This document shows positions 10,581 through 21,497 of a stretch of DNA of 64,000 nt, in pieces. Source of the DNA: Zygaena filipendulae (taxonomy: Eukaryota; Arthropoda; Insecta; Lepidoptera; Zygaenidae); assembly GCA_907165275.2 (NCBI GenBank), contig OU015679.1:558001-622000 (forward strand), in the 5' to 3' direction. Numbering within the stretch: the first letter of the stretch is position 1; the number at the start of each line of letters is the position of its first letter. The position numbers and the translations under genes are program-made. The notes under the pieces are model-generated. The model was given only the letters and a program-made list of their open reading frames with translations, ran no database searches and had not been told where the DNA came from.

Positions 10581-10813
10581 ATTATCGCTCGCAAAATCAT
10601 TCCAGTGGTCCAGGCCCTGGACCACACAATCAAAAAGATCTTCATTTGTCAGATCGAACATTTGTCAGATCAATTACAAAAGATTTATCTGTGGAATGAT
10701 AATACAGCGAAATCCATACCATGAAACGATTAGACGTCTGGTAGTTCTCATGTTTTGACTTAAAAATAAATGTAACTAACGAAATACCACACTACTGACT
10801 TGACACGTGCATC

Positions 10814-11503
10814 ATGAAGTTTGTTAAACAGTCACAATCGTTAAATATTGATAATGTTTTTGTCGAAGTAAAAAATACCATGTCACGTCATGGAAGTCTT
10901 CTACCTAGCACTGTACGATGCATCATTTGTGGACCGTCGAGCTGTGGGAAAACAAATTTGATGATTGGACTACTTTTGCACGAAAACGGGTTACATTATC
11001 GAAATGTGTATGTTTATTCTAAAACATTACAACAACCAAAATATGTGTTTTTAGAAAAGGTTTTGGAACGAGTTCCAAATGTTTTATTTGAAAAGTATCG
11101 TGATAAAGATGAAGTTTTAAGTCTACAAGATGCTAAACCCTACTCCGTGATTGTATTTGACGACGTTGCATGTGAAAATCAAAATAACATACGAGATTAC
11201 TTTGCAATGGGCAGACACAAATATATTGATTGTTTTTATCTCAACCAAACATAATATAGTAAAATCCCTAAACAGTTAGTGAGAGATAACGCGAATTTAA
11301 TTATACTTTTTAAACAAGATGAAACCAATATGAAACATGTTTATGATGAGCACGTTAATACAGACATGACGTGGGGTCAATTTCGCGAAATGTGTTCAAA
11401 GATTTGGATCAGTCCTTACAATTATTTGGTTATAAACAAGGATTGTACTAAAAATAATGGTTGCTATAGAAACAAATTAGACACTTTTGTGGTGTTCGAC
11501 TAA
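10814..11503 (+). pseudogene. Polinton packaging ATPase, broken by a TAA codon
   Basis: A32/FtsK-HerA-type genome-packaging ATPase with Walker A GPSSCGKT near residue 37 and Walker B YSVIVFDDV near residue 113. It is almost identical to the intact gene at 57726-58412. Here ACATAATATAGT replaces ACATATAGT. The net in-frame 3-bp insertion places TAA at 11252-11254 and cuts the protein at 146 of 228 residues. The remaining frame (to 11503) stays open. It is the first gene inside the terminal repeat. Confidence 0.9.
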
Positions 11504-11598
11504 CAAAGAACATAAATAATACCTTTAAATAGAGGAACGCATGTTTTAAACTTCATTCGTTATCGGATGCTAAATCATTAACGACTCGTCCGGTTATA

Positions 11599-12474
11599 AT
11601 GGAAAAATCATTAAAAAGACGAATTGTTGATGCTGCAGAAGCAGTTAAGAAAAAGGTGCGAAAAATGAGAAATGTCGAAATTGAAAATAAACGTGCATTG
11701 GAAACCGTGTTCAAGCCGGTCACAGAACCTCTTGCTCAATTTACGAAAGCTAATGAAAAAGCAACAAAACAAAAGCTGATTGAAAAATCTGAAGGCGACA
11801 CCAACCATAACACCGGTACTGTTAAAGACACCAAGGATGAGAGCAGTGATAATTATTATACAGATAATTCAGAATCTGATTTAGACACAGACCCCTCAGT
11901 TTCATCCGTTATTGATACAACTCTCGATGATAAAAATACCTCGTCATGGTCTGTGTCTTCAGAGGCGTTAGATGATGTTGTATTTGGTGTTAGATCAGAA
12001 AAAGGAAAACTTATGTTAGGTTCATCTCCTATAACGATCGGTGATCGATTTATATCTGTAGCTGGACATAAGTACGCTACCACTCTTGGCTTAAAACAAT
12101 TGTTGCTTAAAAAAGATATCGATTTAAAATTAATTACGGATAGCGACTTGAAAAATTACAAAACTATGTTAATGAACACAAACGCTCACCGTCGAGATTA
12201 CGATTCAGAAAAACCCATCAAAAGTAATAAAGGACAAAAATACGTACAAATCATTAGACCTCTGTTTAATATAAAACAAACGAAAGGAGAAGGCTTACCG
12301 TCAATGAAAAAATTACGAAAAGATGTCGACTTAGTATACTGGGACGATCCTAATGAATTGGTGGAACGATTAAAACTATTGATAGCATCACGAGAAGCTG
12401 GTAACACCGGAGTTGACAATGAAATCATTTCTATCATAGAAGAATTGCGTGAAAGTGGACTCATTAATGCCTAA
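11599..12474 (+). CDS. Polinton protein of unknown function (DUF8207-like), copy 1
   Basis: 291 residues: a lysine-rich helical N-terminus, an acidic Ser/Asp-rich linker, then a conserved C-terminal domain with ATTLGLKQLLLKKDIDLKLI and YKTMLMNTNAHRRDYDS. That pattern is typical of an uncharacterised arthropod Maverick family, which I believe is filed as DUF8207. It differs from the copy at 56755-57630 at only a few residues. A TATA-like TTTAAATAG lies about 70 bp upstream (near 11524). Function is unknown; a virion or packaging role is only inferred from its place between ATPase and fibre-like gene. Confidence 0.75.
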   Translation: MEKSLKRRIVDAAEAVKKKVRKMRNVEIENKRALETVFKPVTEPLAQFTKANEKATKQKLIEKSEGDTNHNTGTVKDTKDESSDNYYTDNSESDLDTDPSVSSVIDTTLDDKNTSSWSVSSEALDDVVFGVRSEKGKLMLGSSPITIGDRFISVAGHKYATTLGLKQLLLKKDIDLKLITDSDLKNYKTMLMNTNAHRRDYDSEKPIKSNKGQKYVQIIRPLFNIKQTKGEGLPSMKKLRKDVDLVYWDDPNELVERLKLLIASREAGNTGVDNEIISIIEELRESGLINA

Positions 12475-12554
12475 ATAAAATAAATATGTGCATTACTAAC
12501 GATTAGTTTCATTTTATATTTAGCCTCCCTAAGTAGCAGGTCCTACCTTAAAAT

Positions 12555-13106
12555 ATGAGTATAGACAAATTTGGTCATCATATTCATAAAAGAATACGTT
12601 TGTCAGAGTTTACATTTAATGACAAGGTGTTAATGAAATCTGAAAATGGTGATTATGATCTAAAAACAGCTAGACTAAGAGGCATCAAATTTCCTATAGA
12701 AGCGTACGATGCGGTTAATAAAGAGTATGTCGATCAATTACATGATATGATTATAAAAGAACTCAATAACCTTGTTGAAAATATGCGTTCACAAATTATA
12801 ATTGACATAACAAATACCGTTACATCTACTTTAAAAGCATACAATGCTTTGTTGAGATCTCATAATGGAGATTATGATTTACAAACAGCTAGACTGAGAG
12901 GCATCAAACATCCAGTAGAAGCAGATGATGCTGTTAACAAGGAGTATGTAGACCAACTAAACACCAAGATGTTTAAAGAATTCAATGGCCTTATTGACAG
13001 CTTACGTTCTCAAATTGATGAGTCTACTTTAAAAGCAACGTCTTTAGGGTTAGTAAATCAGTTGGAAGAGAAACTGAACAAGAACGGGGTGGACAACGAG
13101 ATTTAA
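12555..13106 (+). CDS. Fibre-like repeat protein of Polinton, copy 1
   Basis: 183 residues with two tandem repeats of about 80 residues. Each has GDYDLxTARLRGIK, P(I/V)EA, then DAVNKEYVDQL, followed by a predicted coiled coil. The 'DAVNKxYVD' signature is common in trimeric phage tail-fibre proteins, so a receptor-binding spike or coiled-coil virion protein is plausible but inferred. Compared with 56129-56674 it ends two residues later (DNEI instead of DN) because of one G/T difference that makes a stop in the other copy. Confidence 0.7.
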   Translation: MSIDKFGHHIHKRIRLSEFTFNDKVLMKSENGDYDLKTARLRGIKFPIEAYDAVNKEYVDQLHDMIIKELNNLVENMRSQIIIDITNTVTSTLKAYNALLRSHNGDYDLQTARLRGIKHPVEADDAVNKEYVDQLNTKMFKEFNGLIDSLRSQIDESTLKATSLGLVNQLEEKLNKNGVDNEI

Positions 13107-13119
13107 AGTGCATTACAAA

Positions 13120-13275
13120 ATGACAAAACAGGAAGTAGTCAATGAAATCCACAAAGCTGCTCGAAAAAACTTTACAAGACGTCCTGTTTTTCTTAAGGGA
13201 ATCGATGATTTGTGGCAAGCCGATTTGATAGATATGCAATCTCTTCGAAAATATAACAACAACAATAAATATATC
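13120..13275 (+). pseudogene. Polinton integrase, 5' fragment
   Basis: First ~50 codons of the retroviral-type integrase (MTKQEVVNEIHKAARKNF ... DLWQADLIDMQSL, with the first catalytic Asp). The asparagine run is five codons shorter than in the complete copy. The coding match ends at 13275 where the element is truncated. Confidence 0.85.
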
Positions 13276-13959
13276 TGTCGGCGACGAAACCACGTCCAGC
13301 GTCCAGTAGCGCCTTGTGCGCAGTTAGTGGCGCGTTGTGCACACTACACTAGATCGCAAATTATGAGCGTATGTAAATAGTCTAATTAGATTTATTTGGT
13401 TTTTATTATTATGTTTCTTATTTGACTATTTGATGATGTTATTACGTAAGGTTATTTACAGTTTTCCTATTAGATTCAAACATTTTAATTGGATTTTCTA
13501 TTATTTCTATAAATTTCGTTGTTTTCCAATTAGTTTATAAGGTAATTAGTGTATTTAATTAGCTGTAAGGGTTATTTTTAATTTTATTTATGTTCTTATT
13601 AGATTTTTCAGACTAGGTTAAACTTTCTAATTTGAATCTTATAAGATTTTTCAAAAATAAGGGAAAAATTCTCTATCATTAAGTACATAACTTGAAAATA
13701 AGATTTTAAATAAGATATATTTTAACGAAATTTGTTTTAAAAGAAAGGATAATGTCTAAAATTAACATTACAAAAGGGTTTATGTCGATTGCTTTATTAA
13801 TTTAAAAGATATGGCAAAATTTGTTTAGTGAAAATTCGTTGACATAGATTTTTGGGCATATAATGTTTCATAACTTTTTATTCCATAGAGAATTGTAATA
13901 TATTATTATTTCATAAGATAGTACGTACAATTACCTAAATAATAATATATAATTTGTAA
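13276..13959. other. AT-rich spacer without recognisable features
   Basis: After a short GC-rich piece (13276-13380) the sequence is very AT-rich with TTAGATTT/TTTATT runs. I see no gene, terminal repeat or match to the rest of the window. Confidence 0.5.
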
Positions 13960-14011
13960 GGATTTTTTAAAGTTTAATAAATAAAAAAGGGTTCCAAAGG
14001 TTTCGGCTAAA

Positions 14012-15613
14012 GTGAAAAATACCGCGCAAAAAGGGACAAAACGACGCGGCTCTCTGTCGCGTAAATTAGGCGCGTATAAAAGGCGGGCCATTTTTCGGTC
14101 CGGCACTCGGGGACTGGCTACCCATCCACCGCGGACATCACTTCGGAGCTCTGATGATGAGGAGCCGGGCAAGCGGGCCTGCCACAATCTATCACCCCCA
14201 GGGGGTGTTTCGAGCCCTCCGCCTCCTAGGCCTCAACGTGAGCCGCGGGCACGTCCGCCCGCGGCCGCCAGACGGGAGAGCCCACCCAGGGACTCACCTA
14301 TGAGTCCCACCGAGCCTGAGGGCCCCCCACGCCCCACGTTCGCCGATGCCGTGCGGGCTGCGTCCCCACCGGCGACCGCTGCTACGCCGACGGACGCGCA
14401 GCCCGTCGCTCCAGCCGCGCCTGCCGGCGGCAGCGCGGGAGCGGCTCGAAAGGGGGACAAGCGCAGGAGCGCCTACCCCCCCCTGGTTGTGGAAAACCTC
14501 CCCGACTGGGCACGCCACTTCCGCGTACTCAGGGAAAAACTGGGGCGGACTCCTAGCGCACGTCCATATGGCAAGGGCGTGCGCTTCATTCCGAAGGACG
14601 AATCGGAATACCGTCTGGTCCAGCGCTATTTAACGGCGCTGGAAAAGGAGGACCGGACGGTGTCCTGGTTCGCGTACTCCCTTCCGGCGGATCAGAGTGT
14701 CAAGGTAGCAATAAGGGGGCTACCGATCGACACCGATCTGTCGGAAATTACCCAGGAGCTCATAGCCATGGGCTACGAGCCGGAGTACGTCCGCCCCATT
14801 CGCGCCCGCGCCGGCAGGCCCGGCTGCATATACTACGCCCAGCTGCGCCGCACCCCGAACCTCACCCCGGGCATATACAACGTCACAGAGATGCTGTGTA
14901 TGCCCGGGATCAAAATCGACGCCTGGCGGGGCAAGCGCGGGCCCGCGCAATGCCACCGGTGCCAACAGTTTCGACACTCGTCGTTCGGTTGCCACCGGAG
15001 GCTCGCGTGCGTCCGCTGCGGCGAGGAGCACGCCGCTGCTAACTGCCCCCGCCCCAAAGAAGAGCCCCCCACCTGCGTCAACTGCGGGGGGGCACACCCG
15101 GCCAACAGGGCGTCGTGCCCTGTCTTTAAGAGAGAAGCCTGAAATAAAAAGGCAGGCACGGTCGCCCTGTCCACCGGCCGACCTGTCGCCCCGCAAGTGG
15201 CGCAGGTGGCAGCGGAAGCCGGCGCCACCACTTTGATGGCGCCTGCGAACATCCCCAAGCGGCGTGCTCCGGGTGCGGCGGCCCCTCCTCCCTCTTCCGG
15301 CGCGAAGAGGAAAAGGAAAAGGGGCAGCAAAAAGAAGAAGGGGAGCAGGGAGGGGGCTGCTTCAGCGCCCCCGGCGGTGACCTCTGGTCCGGACACCGCT
15401 CCTTCCCAACCGACAACATCAGCAGCTCTTCCCGCTGCCCGTAAGCCCGGCGCTTCCAAGCCCCGGACTCCGGGAGCGGGCAAGAGCAACAAGCTCGTCG
15501 CCATCGAGATGGTGATCGGCGTCCTCCAAGATGTGCTGGTGGCCATCAGGGACGACGCTGACCCCATTCAGGTCATCCTGAGCGGGATGTCCCGCATCCT
15601 GCAGCAGGCGTGA
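14012..15613 (+). pseudogene. Jockey ORF1 (nucleic-acid-binding protein)
   Basis: A proline/serine/arginine-rich N-terminus precedes a PRE_C2HC-type domain (WARHFRVLREKLGRTPS ... VAIRGLPIDTDLSEI) and three zinc knuckles (CHRCQQFRHSSFGC, CVRCGEEHAAANC, CVNCGGAHPANRASC) near residues 310-370. A basic lysine/arginine run and a short helical tail follow. ORF1 protein binds the element RNA in the RNP. A TGA at 15140-15142 interrupts the frame after FKREA; the same frame continues to 15613, so I read it as a single nonsense change. The frame opens with GTG, so the original ATG is probably lost. The end overlaps ORF2 as GTGA. Confidence 0.85.
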
Positions 15614-15911
15614 CCTCGCTCAGGATGATCTACTGGAACGCCAACGGTCTTCGGGGCAAAACATCCGTCCTGAAGACCGTTCTGCGCAACCAGCAGATCG
15701 ACGTGGCGTTGGTCTGCGAGACTCTTCTAAGGCCGACGACTAACCTAACAGTCGCCGGCTACCATGTTTATCGCCAGGACGAAATCAGCCCTCAGGGTCA
15801 GGCCTATAGAGGGCTGGTAGTGCTAGTCAAGCGAGGAGTCGTCCACCAACGAGTTCCCGCCGTGCAGCTCTCGGCGCTCAGCGCCCTGGGCGTCGAGCTG
15901 TGCGTCGCCGG
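15610..15911 (+). pseudogene. Jockey ORF2, endonuclease N-terminal part
   Basis: Begins MIYWNANGLRGK (ATG at 15625; a GTG at 15610 overlaps the ORF1 stop) and carries the endonuclease motifs WNANG and ETLL. It is cut at the TSD CCGG (15908-15911) by element X. The rest follows at 18597 in the same frame. Confidence 0.88.
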
Positions 15912-18596
15912 TGTAACTTACCCCCCCTCGCGCGACTTTCTCCGATCTACTTCTTACTACGATGATCTCTAATTTGGCCTGATTGTCTAGTGGTTAGGAC
16001 TCTAAATTCGTTGTGTGCAGTTACCTATGATTCTTTTAGGTTGAGATTGAACTATCGTCTTAGTATTTGCATCATAGTTTTTAGTTTGGTTAAGTTTATA
16101 GCTAAGATTCTAAAGTTAATACATGAACGATCTCTAATTTATGCTTAGCGAATACACGGACGGTTTTAGATTAGTACACGGACGAATCCCTATTTTTATT
16201 GCTTTCGTGCGACCTCTTTCCTAACTTTAGGTGGATGATCTAATTTTAATCTATTTATGTGGATGATCTAGTTTTGTTAGTTTGTTTGTGACGACCTGCC
16301 TCCCTAACATTATATCGATGCCCTATTTTATTAGTTTGTTTTCCGGCCTAATCTATTGGCTTGTAGGCTAAGTTTGAATAATCTTGACCCTTATGTTTGT
16401 CTATCCCTACAATCTGTTTTAGTTTGTGTTTGTCGGTTTAACCCCGGTCAACATCTCGTCAAAAGCTACCATTCCTGGCTCAGATGGCTCAGACATTGCC
16501 AGGACGCATAAATATATTTAATAAACCACCCAGACGATTCTATTCCAAGGTCGACCAGATTTTGTCCCCTCAGCATGACGCAAGCATTGGCCACAGGAAC
16601 CTCAAGTACTACGTGAAATGATTGTTGGCACTGCAACCAATCCCGACGTCAAACCGAAGGTAAGGCTTCCAGTTAATACATAAGTATTCGCCGGAAGGTG
16701 GTATAGCCCCTCCTGCGCTATTCCACGGTGATGACCATCCAGCACAATGCCTTCGTCACCTCCCCCAACCTGTTTCACAAGGTAGAGGATCATTCTAGAT
16801 GGTTACATCTAAGATCATTCACCAGCGTCCGTTTCAGGAATCCAGTGAGGAGACTGTACGTCCCCAGTCCGAAGACTACCGCCGCGTTGGAGCCATGGTG
16901 AGCCCTTGAATATGTGCCAGCCCGAAGACCAGGGTTGGGTGGGACCACCACAAACCAAACCCCAGCACAGTGATCCAAAATTGTATGTGTGTGTTATCGG
17001 AGACCAATCTCTCCCTGGAACCTGGAACTTCAGCTGATGAACTCTCTGTCATACTGCAAGCAGTGAGGCCGTAGCCTAGCCGTAGCTGTAGAGTTGAATG
17101 GCTCTCTCTCCCCTGTGAACCCACTCGGGCATCCAACTCGTTCTGCCACATCAGAACATTGGCAAGCACATCGTGTTGAAAAACACAAAGGTTGCCGAGA
17201 ATCTAGCGTCAGCGACGAGGTCGCCAACAGCCGATCCCCCAGCCTCTGCACAACGGTCTCGATCGCAAAGCGCAGGGACCTACGTAAGCATACATGTGGT
17301 TGCGAGTCACAGTAGCTCCAGTCTGTCTCCGCAGCCAGCAATCGAGCCACAGAGCGCATTGGCCCATCGATAATATTTGTAATAAAAAGAAAGGTAAAAC
17401 AGAAAGAAGAGCGAACAACCCTTCCCTGGTGTAGGAGAGGGCCGGCATCTCCAGTCAGCCGCATCGGTGATATGTAGATTGAATAACACGGAAGGCGTTG
17501 TTATTCAAGGTAAGGTACAAGGTGCACAACGAAACTCGTCACGGCGCAGATGACTCAAGGCGCGGATTTTTACCCATCTACGCCACCATACGCTCGCGAC
17601 GTGCAATGTCCAACCGTTCAAGATTAGAGTTCCGTTTGCTTCGAGCCTATTTGGTACTGTGATTTGAAGATCCTTCCTCGTGACTAATGTTTTCAGGTCT
17701 ACGCTCGAGATATCCTAACGGACGTCAAGTGCACTGACAGACCTTCGCACAAAAACATTAAACCACTCTGCGCTATCGCTCGCTCAACAAGACTATTCGT
17801 AACGAACCGTCTTTTGTAATGATAAATATCAATACAAATATTCTACTCAAAGCATCTCGTTCACGAAGCACATCGGCCCACACACGCTTTCATGCGACCA
17901 CCAAGTATCATAATCGCGCATGCTCGCCTCTGCACAACGCAATCAGGACACAATGCGTAATGACGAAACTTCCAGGTCGCGTGTACGAATCCTTGCACAA
18001 ACCGATAAATCGTTCTGCGCGCAGACCGCTCGACCACGACGTACTTTGCATGTATATTATTTATTAAAAAATTTGTATGAGAAAATAAATTTTATGTTTG
18101 ATAAATGTGCAATAATATTATATTTATTGTCCCTTAGACGTTCCCTCCCCAGCGCATTCGTTTATTATTACACTATTATCAATTTACTTTCCCAACAAAC
18201 TTTTGTCGTCAGGACATTTTTTACCTCCGTATTCCCCGTAGATATACGGCTCGTGGATACTGGCGGTGCGTTCGGCCCTGTATTCCGAGACGCCTGCATG
18301 GGGGGATTCGCGTTTTCTAACTTGCTCCTATACTCTCGAAATTCAATATACATTTGGTATTCCCTAATACAAGCACTTTCCTTCATATAATATTTTGTCC
18401 TAACTTCTTTGGTTTAGGAGTTATTATTGATAAACGTACTAAAACTTGTTTTCGATGTTATTTGAACCGCAATGTCCTCTAATATGTTTTAAATGTAATT
18501 TTATAGGTGTATTTTATTATCTTCTATACTTTAATAATTATTTAAGTTTTTAATTATAACCAAAAAAAATTTTGTAGGACCTTATGGGTCGTCACA
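15912..18596 (+). mobile_element. Element X, full-length copy 1 (unclassified, 2685 bp)
   Basis: Starts TGTAACTTACCCCCC and ends GGGTCGTCACA, flanked by CCGG on both sides (15908-15911, 18597-18600). The termini are only weakly inverted (TGTAAC / TGTGAC). No LTR pair and no transposase or polymerase frame is visible. Its right half (17151-18596) recurs inverted at 23704-25149, and its last ~440 bp recurs at 8861-9890. It contains a tRNA-His-like stretch near the left end. TG...CA ends and 4-bp TSD suggest a degenerate or non-autonomous LTR-type element, but this is unproven. The interval 16052-17150 has no recognisable gene. Confidence 0.75.
15976..16051 (+). tRNA. tRNA-His-like sequence (degenerate; SINE head or pseudogene)
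   Basis: GGCCTGATTGTCTAGTGGTT and AGGACTCT form a convincing tRNA D-arm/A-box. CGTTGTG lies where the tRNA-His anticodon loop (GTG) would be. The T-arm/B-box region (AGGTTGAGATTGAACT) is degenerate and the acceptor stem does not close well. I therefore call it a tRNA-derived relic inside element X, not a working tRNA gene. Confidence 0.4.
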
Positions 18597-20938
18597 CCGG
18601 CAACCCAACGCGGCTTTACGCTGCGTACAAGCCGCCGCAGCTGAGATTCCAGCCGGGTGATATCCACACCCTGCTGGAATCCAACATCCCCACTGCCGTT
18701 GCCGGTGACTTCAATTGCAAGCACACGGCGTGGAACTCGACCCACGACTGCCCGAACGGCAGACGACTCCTCCGCGACGCCGAGGCCCACGGCTATGAGG
18801 TCGAAGGGCCGGAAACTCCTACGCATTATCCGGCCCAGACGTCGCATCAACCTGACGTCATCGACCTCATAGCCCACCGTGGGCTCCTCTGCCGGCCCTC
18901 TATAGAGGCCCTGCCCGAGGACATGGGCTCCGACCATGTCCCGGTCCTGGTCGTCCTGGCGAACATGCCACAAAGAGTCTCGCCACCAACGCCGCGCTGA
19001 TCGATAGACTGGAGAAGCTTCTCCGGCTCGATGGCGACGAGCACCCCCTCGAGGCCCCTCATCTCTCCGGGAGACGTTGAGCTCCTAGCTTCGGACATCA
19101 CCGCCTGTGTTCAAGGCGCCCTTAACACCTCCTCGCGCACCATGCCGACGGGGGGCAGGTTGCCCCCGCTTCCCGCCGACATCAGGAACCTGATCGGCGA
19201 GAAGAGGCGCCTGCGCAGGCGGTGGCAGCAATGTCGCTGCCCCCGGATGAAGACGGAGCTCAACGCCCTCACGGACCGGATCAAGGATGCCCTGAGGGAG
19301 CAAGAAGCCGACGCATGGGAGAGGCGCATTGAGGCGGCAAGCGAGGACTGGACCAGTGTCCATCGCCTCTGCCGCCAACTCTCTGGCGCCCGGCCCCCGA
19401 TCAGACCGTTTAAAGCGGACGACAGTACGCTGAGGTATCGCGCGGAAGACCGCGCGAGGATCCTCGCCGACCACCTCGAGCGCCAGTTCCGCCCAAATCC
19501 CACTGACGATGTGGAGCACGTCGCAGCAGTGGTTGCCCAGCTTCGGGAGTATTTCGCAGCGCCGATGGCGCCGGAGGAGGACCCAATCGTGTTCTCCCCT
19601 GGCGAGGTGCAGCGGATGACCCGAAAACTGAAGCCGCGTAAGGCCCCGGGCGCAGACGGTATCACTAATGCAGCGCTGCGTCACCTGCCGTTTCGCTCCA
19701 TAGCGGCGGTGACGCGCCTGTATAACGGTATCCTGCGCACGGGGCACTATCCCACCGTGTGGAAAACCGGCAGGGTCATCATGCTGCCCAAACCGGGGAA
19801 GAATGTCACTCTCCCCGGCAGCTATCGGCCTATCACGCTGCTGCCTACGCTCTCGAAGCTGTTCGAGCTGCTACTGCTGCGACGTATGTCTCCGCACATC
19901 ACTCCCAGGAAGGAGCAGTTTGGGTTCCGGGCGGAACACTCCACCACCCTCCAGTTGTCGAGGGTGATTCAGCACATGACGGTGGCCCTCAACAAGAGGA
20001 CAACCACCGTCGCTGTTCTCCTCGACATGGAGAAGGCGTTCGATAGGGTCTGGCATGAGGGTCTTCTGCTGAAGCTATCGTCGTCCGCGCTTCCCCGGCG
20101 TATAGTCCGGGTGGTGGCGTCCTTCCTATCTGACCGTCGCTTCTGTGTGGCGGTCGAGGACGTCACCTCGACTGAGCGTCCGATCGGGGCCGGCGTGCCG
20201 CAGGGCAGCTGCCTCTCCCCGGCCTGTTATTCCCGATACACCGACGACATCCCAGTGGGGGATGGGGTCGAGTTGGCTCTGTACGCCGATGACGCGGCGT
20301 ACTACACCTCATCCATGAGCTCTGCGTTCGCCGCGAAACGGCTGCAGCGCACGCTCGACCTCCTCCCGGACTGGCTCTCCAAGTGGAGACTGTCGGTCAA
20401 TGTCGGGAAGACACAGGCCATATGCGTCGGCAATCTTAAACGCCCACCGCCACCTCTCCGCCTCTACGGGCAGGACATTGCGTGGTCCCCTCAGGTAAAG
20501 TACCTGGGGGTCACGCTGGATCGTCGGCTCACGTTGAGGCCTCACGTGAGAAACGTCATCGCGAGCGCCCGCGCCGCGCGGTGTCAGCTGCGCGGCGTGC
20601 TCGACTCTCGGCTCCCTCTGAGGGTAAAAGTCGGGGTCTACAAGACCTACATTAGGCCCCGACTCACCTACGCCGCTCCGGCATGGTACGCACTGCCATG
20701 TGCGTCCCTGCGCGCGAGCCTGCAATCGCAGCAAGCCATGGCACTGCGTGCCGCTGCCGGAGCTCCGCGCTACGTGCGGAACTCCGTGATCCAGAGGGAC
20801 CTGAGAGTCGAGCCGCTGGACGAGTTCGTCCAACGGCTCACCTCTCGGATGTTCGAGCGGGCGGATGCGTCGGACCACGAGCACATCCGTGGTCTGGCCC
20901 CCCTCCACGCCGGTCCACCCGAGGGGAAGCGGGCCTGA
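18597..20938 (+). pseudogene. Jockey ORF2, endonuclease C-terminus and reverse transcriptase
   Basis: Resumes after element X with the endonuclease core (AGDFNCKHTAWNS, SDHVPVLV). A TGA at 18998-19000 breaks the frame, which then continues through the RT: PRKAPGADGITN, LPKPGK, YRPITLLPTLSKLFE, LLDMEKAFDRVWH, GVPQGSCLSP and LALYADDAAYY carrying the catalytic aspartates. A thumb and C-terminal region follow. There is no RNase H, as in the Jockey clade. Product in an active copy: target-primed reverse transcription. Apart from the stop and X insertion the RT is well preserved. Confidence 0.9.
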
Positions 20939-21416
20939 CGGGTGGCGTCGGCCCCGCCCCGACGATCCACGCGGTCTTTAGACCGCCCCCCAGTTCCTGT
21001 CCGTAGTGGCGGACAGCGTGGGATCGCCCACTGCAGGGGGCTCTGCCCCGAAGCAGTCACCTCTGCCGCCTCCCCTTCGGGAAGGCAGCAAGAGAAGGCC
21101 ACGCATTGGTCCGGCACTCAGTCGCAACACAGCCACCGAAGAGGCAACAGCGGAATAAGGAAGCCGAAACCTGGGGAATTCCGAACTAAGAAACTTGAAG
21201 AATTGTTTTGAATTCGCCGCCATCAACATTCCTGCTCTCCTCCGAGGTCCTAGTGGGTCGTGCCTGGTACCCATAATACCTACTACGCATTCAGGGGTGC
21301 GTGGAGGCGTGCGCCACCAGCGACGTCAATACCAGCAAGGTGCGCACGTCTAACATAGTGGGAGATTGTCCCAGGACGGCCAGGTACATCAAGAACCTGG
21401 ATCCATCCGAAACAGT
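20939..21416. other. Junction: Jockey 3' UTR, then BEL-B leader/LTR end
   Basis: GC-rich 3' untranslated sequence of the Jockey element runs to roughly 21200. The remaining 200 bp, ending ...CCGAAACA just before a BEL primer-binding site, is probably the end of a BEL LTR. I cannot place the LTR start because no second LTR is present. Confidence 0.5.
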
Positions 21417-21434
21417 TGGTCCTTCGAGCCGGAT
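21417..21434 (+). promoter_or_regulatory. BEL-B primer-binding site
   Basis: TGGTCCTTCGAGCCGGAT starts with TGG and matches the PBS of BEL-A except one base. It lies just downstream of a CA-ended LTR-like border and 64 bp before the gag ATG. Confidence 0.8.
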
Positions 21435-21497
21435 CCCTGCTAGAGGATCGGAAGAGTTCTGAAGAGTCTGAAGAAAAAAAAGAAGATTGAGTTCAAG

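Larger units (their letters stand above)
10433..13275 (+). mobile_element. Polinton/Maverick fragment (copy 1)
   Basis: Begins with the Polinton terminus AGTAGGTATATATTGTATG and is almost identical to the reverse complement of 58792-55940 of the complete copy. Both share terminal repeat, ATPase, DUF8207-like gene, fibre-like gene and integrase start. Similarity stops at 13275 within integrase codons and unrelated sequence follows. The rest of the element and its second terminal repeat are gone. The high similarity implies a recent common source for both copies. Confidence 0.92.
13960..21200 (+). mobile_element. Jockey-type non-LTR retrotransposon, split by element X
   Basis: Two-ORF LINE: ORF1 with PRE_C2HC and three CCHC knuckles, ORF2 with apurinic endonuclease and reverse transcriptase, no RNase H. 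Ends are approximate; no poly(A) tail is evident. ORF2 is interrupted at 15911 by element X, flanked by CCGG. Removing X restores the reading frame exactly. Two in-frame TGA codons (15140 and 18998) and near-cognate starts show the copy is old. Confidence 0.88.

Noticed and set aside
14833..15567. Minus-strand 244-codon frame over Jockey ORF1
   Set aside because: Mirror of the real + strand gene, alanine/leucine/glycine-biased, no motif.
17819..18390. Open frames in the right half of element X
   Set aside because: The same region in the other copies does not preserve a convincing protein, and the peptide text has no recognisable domain.
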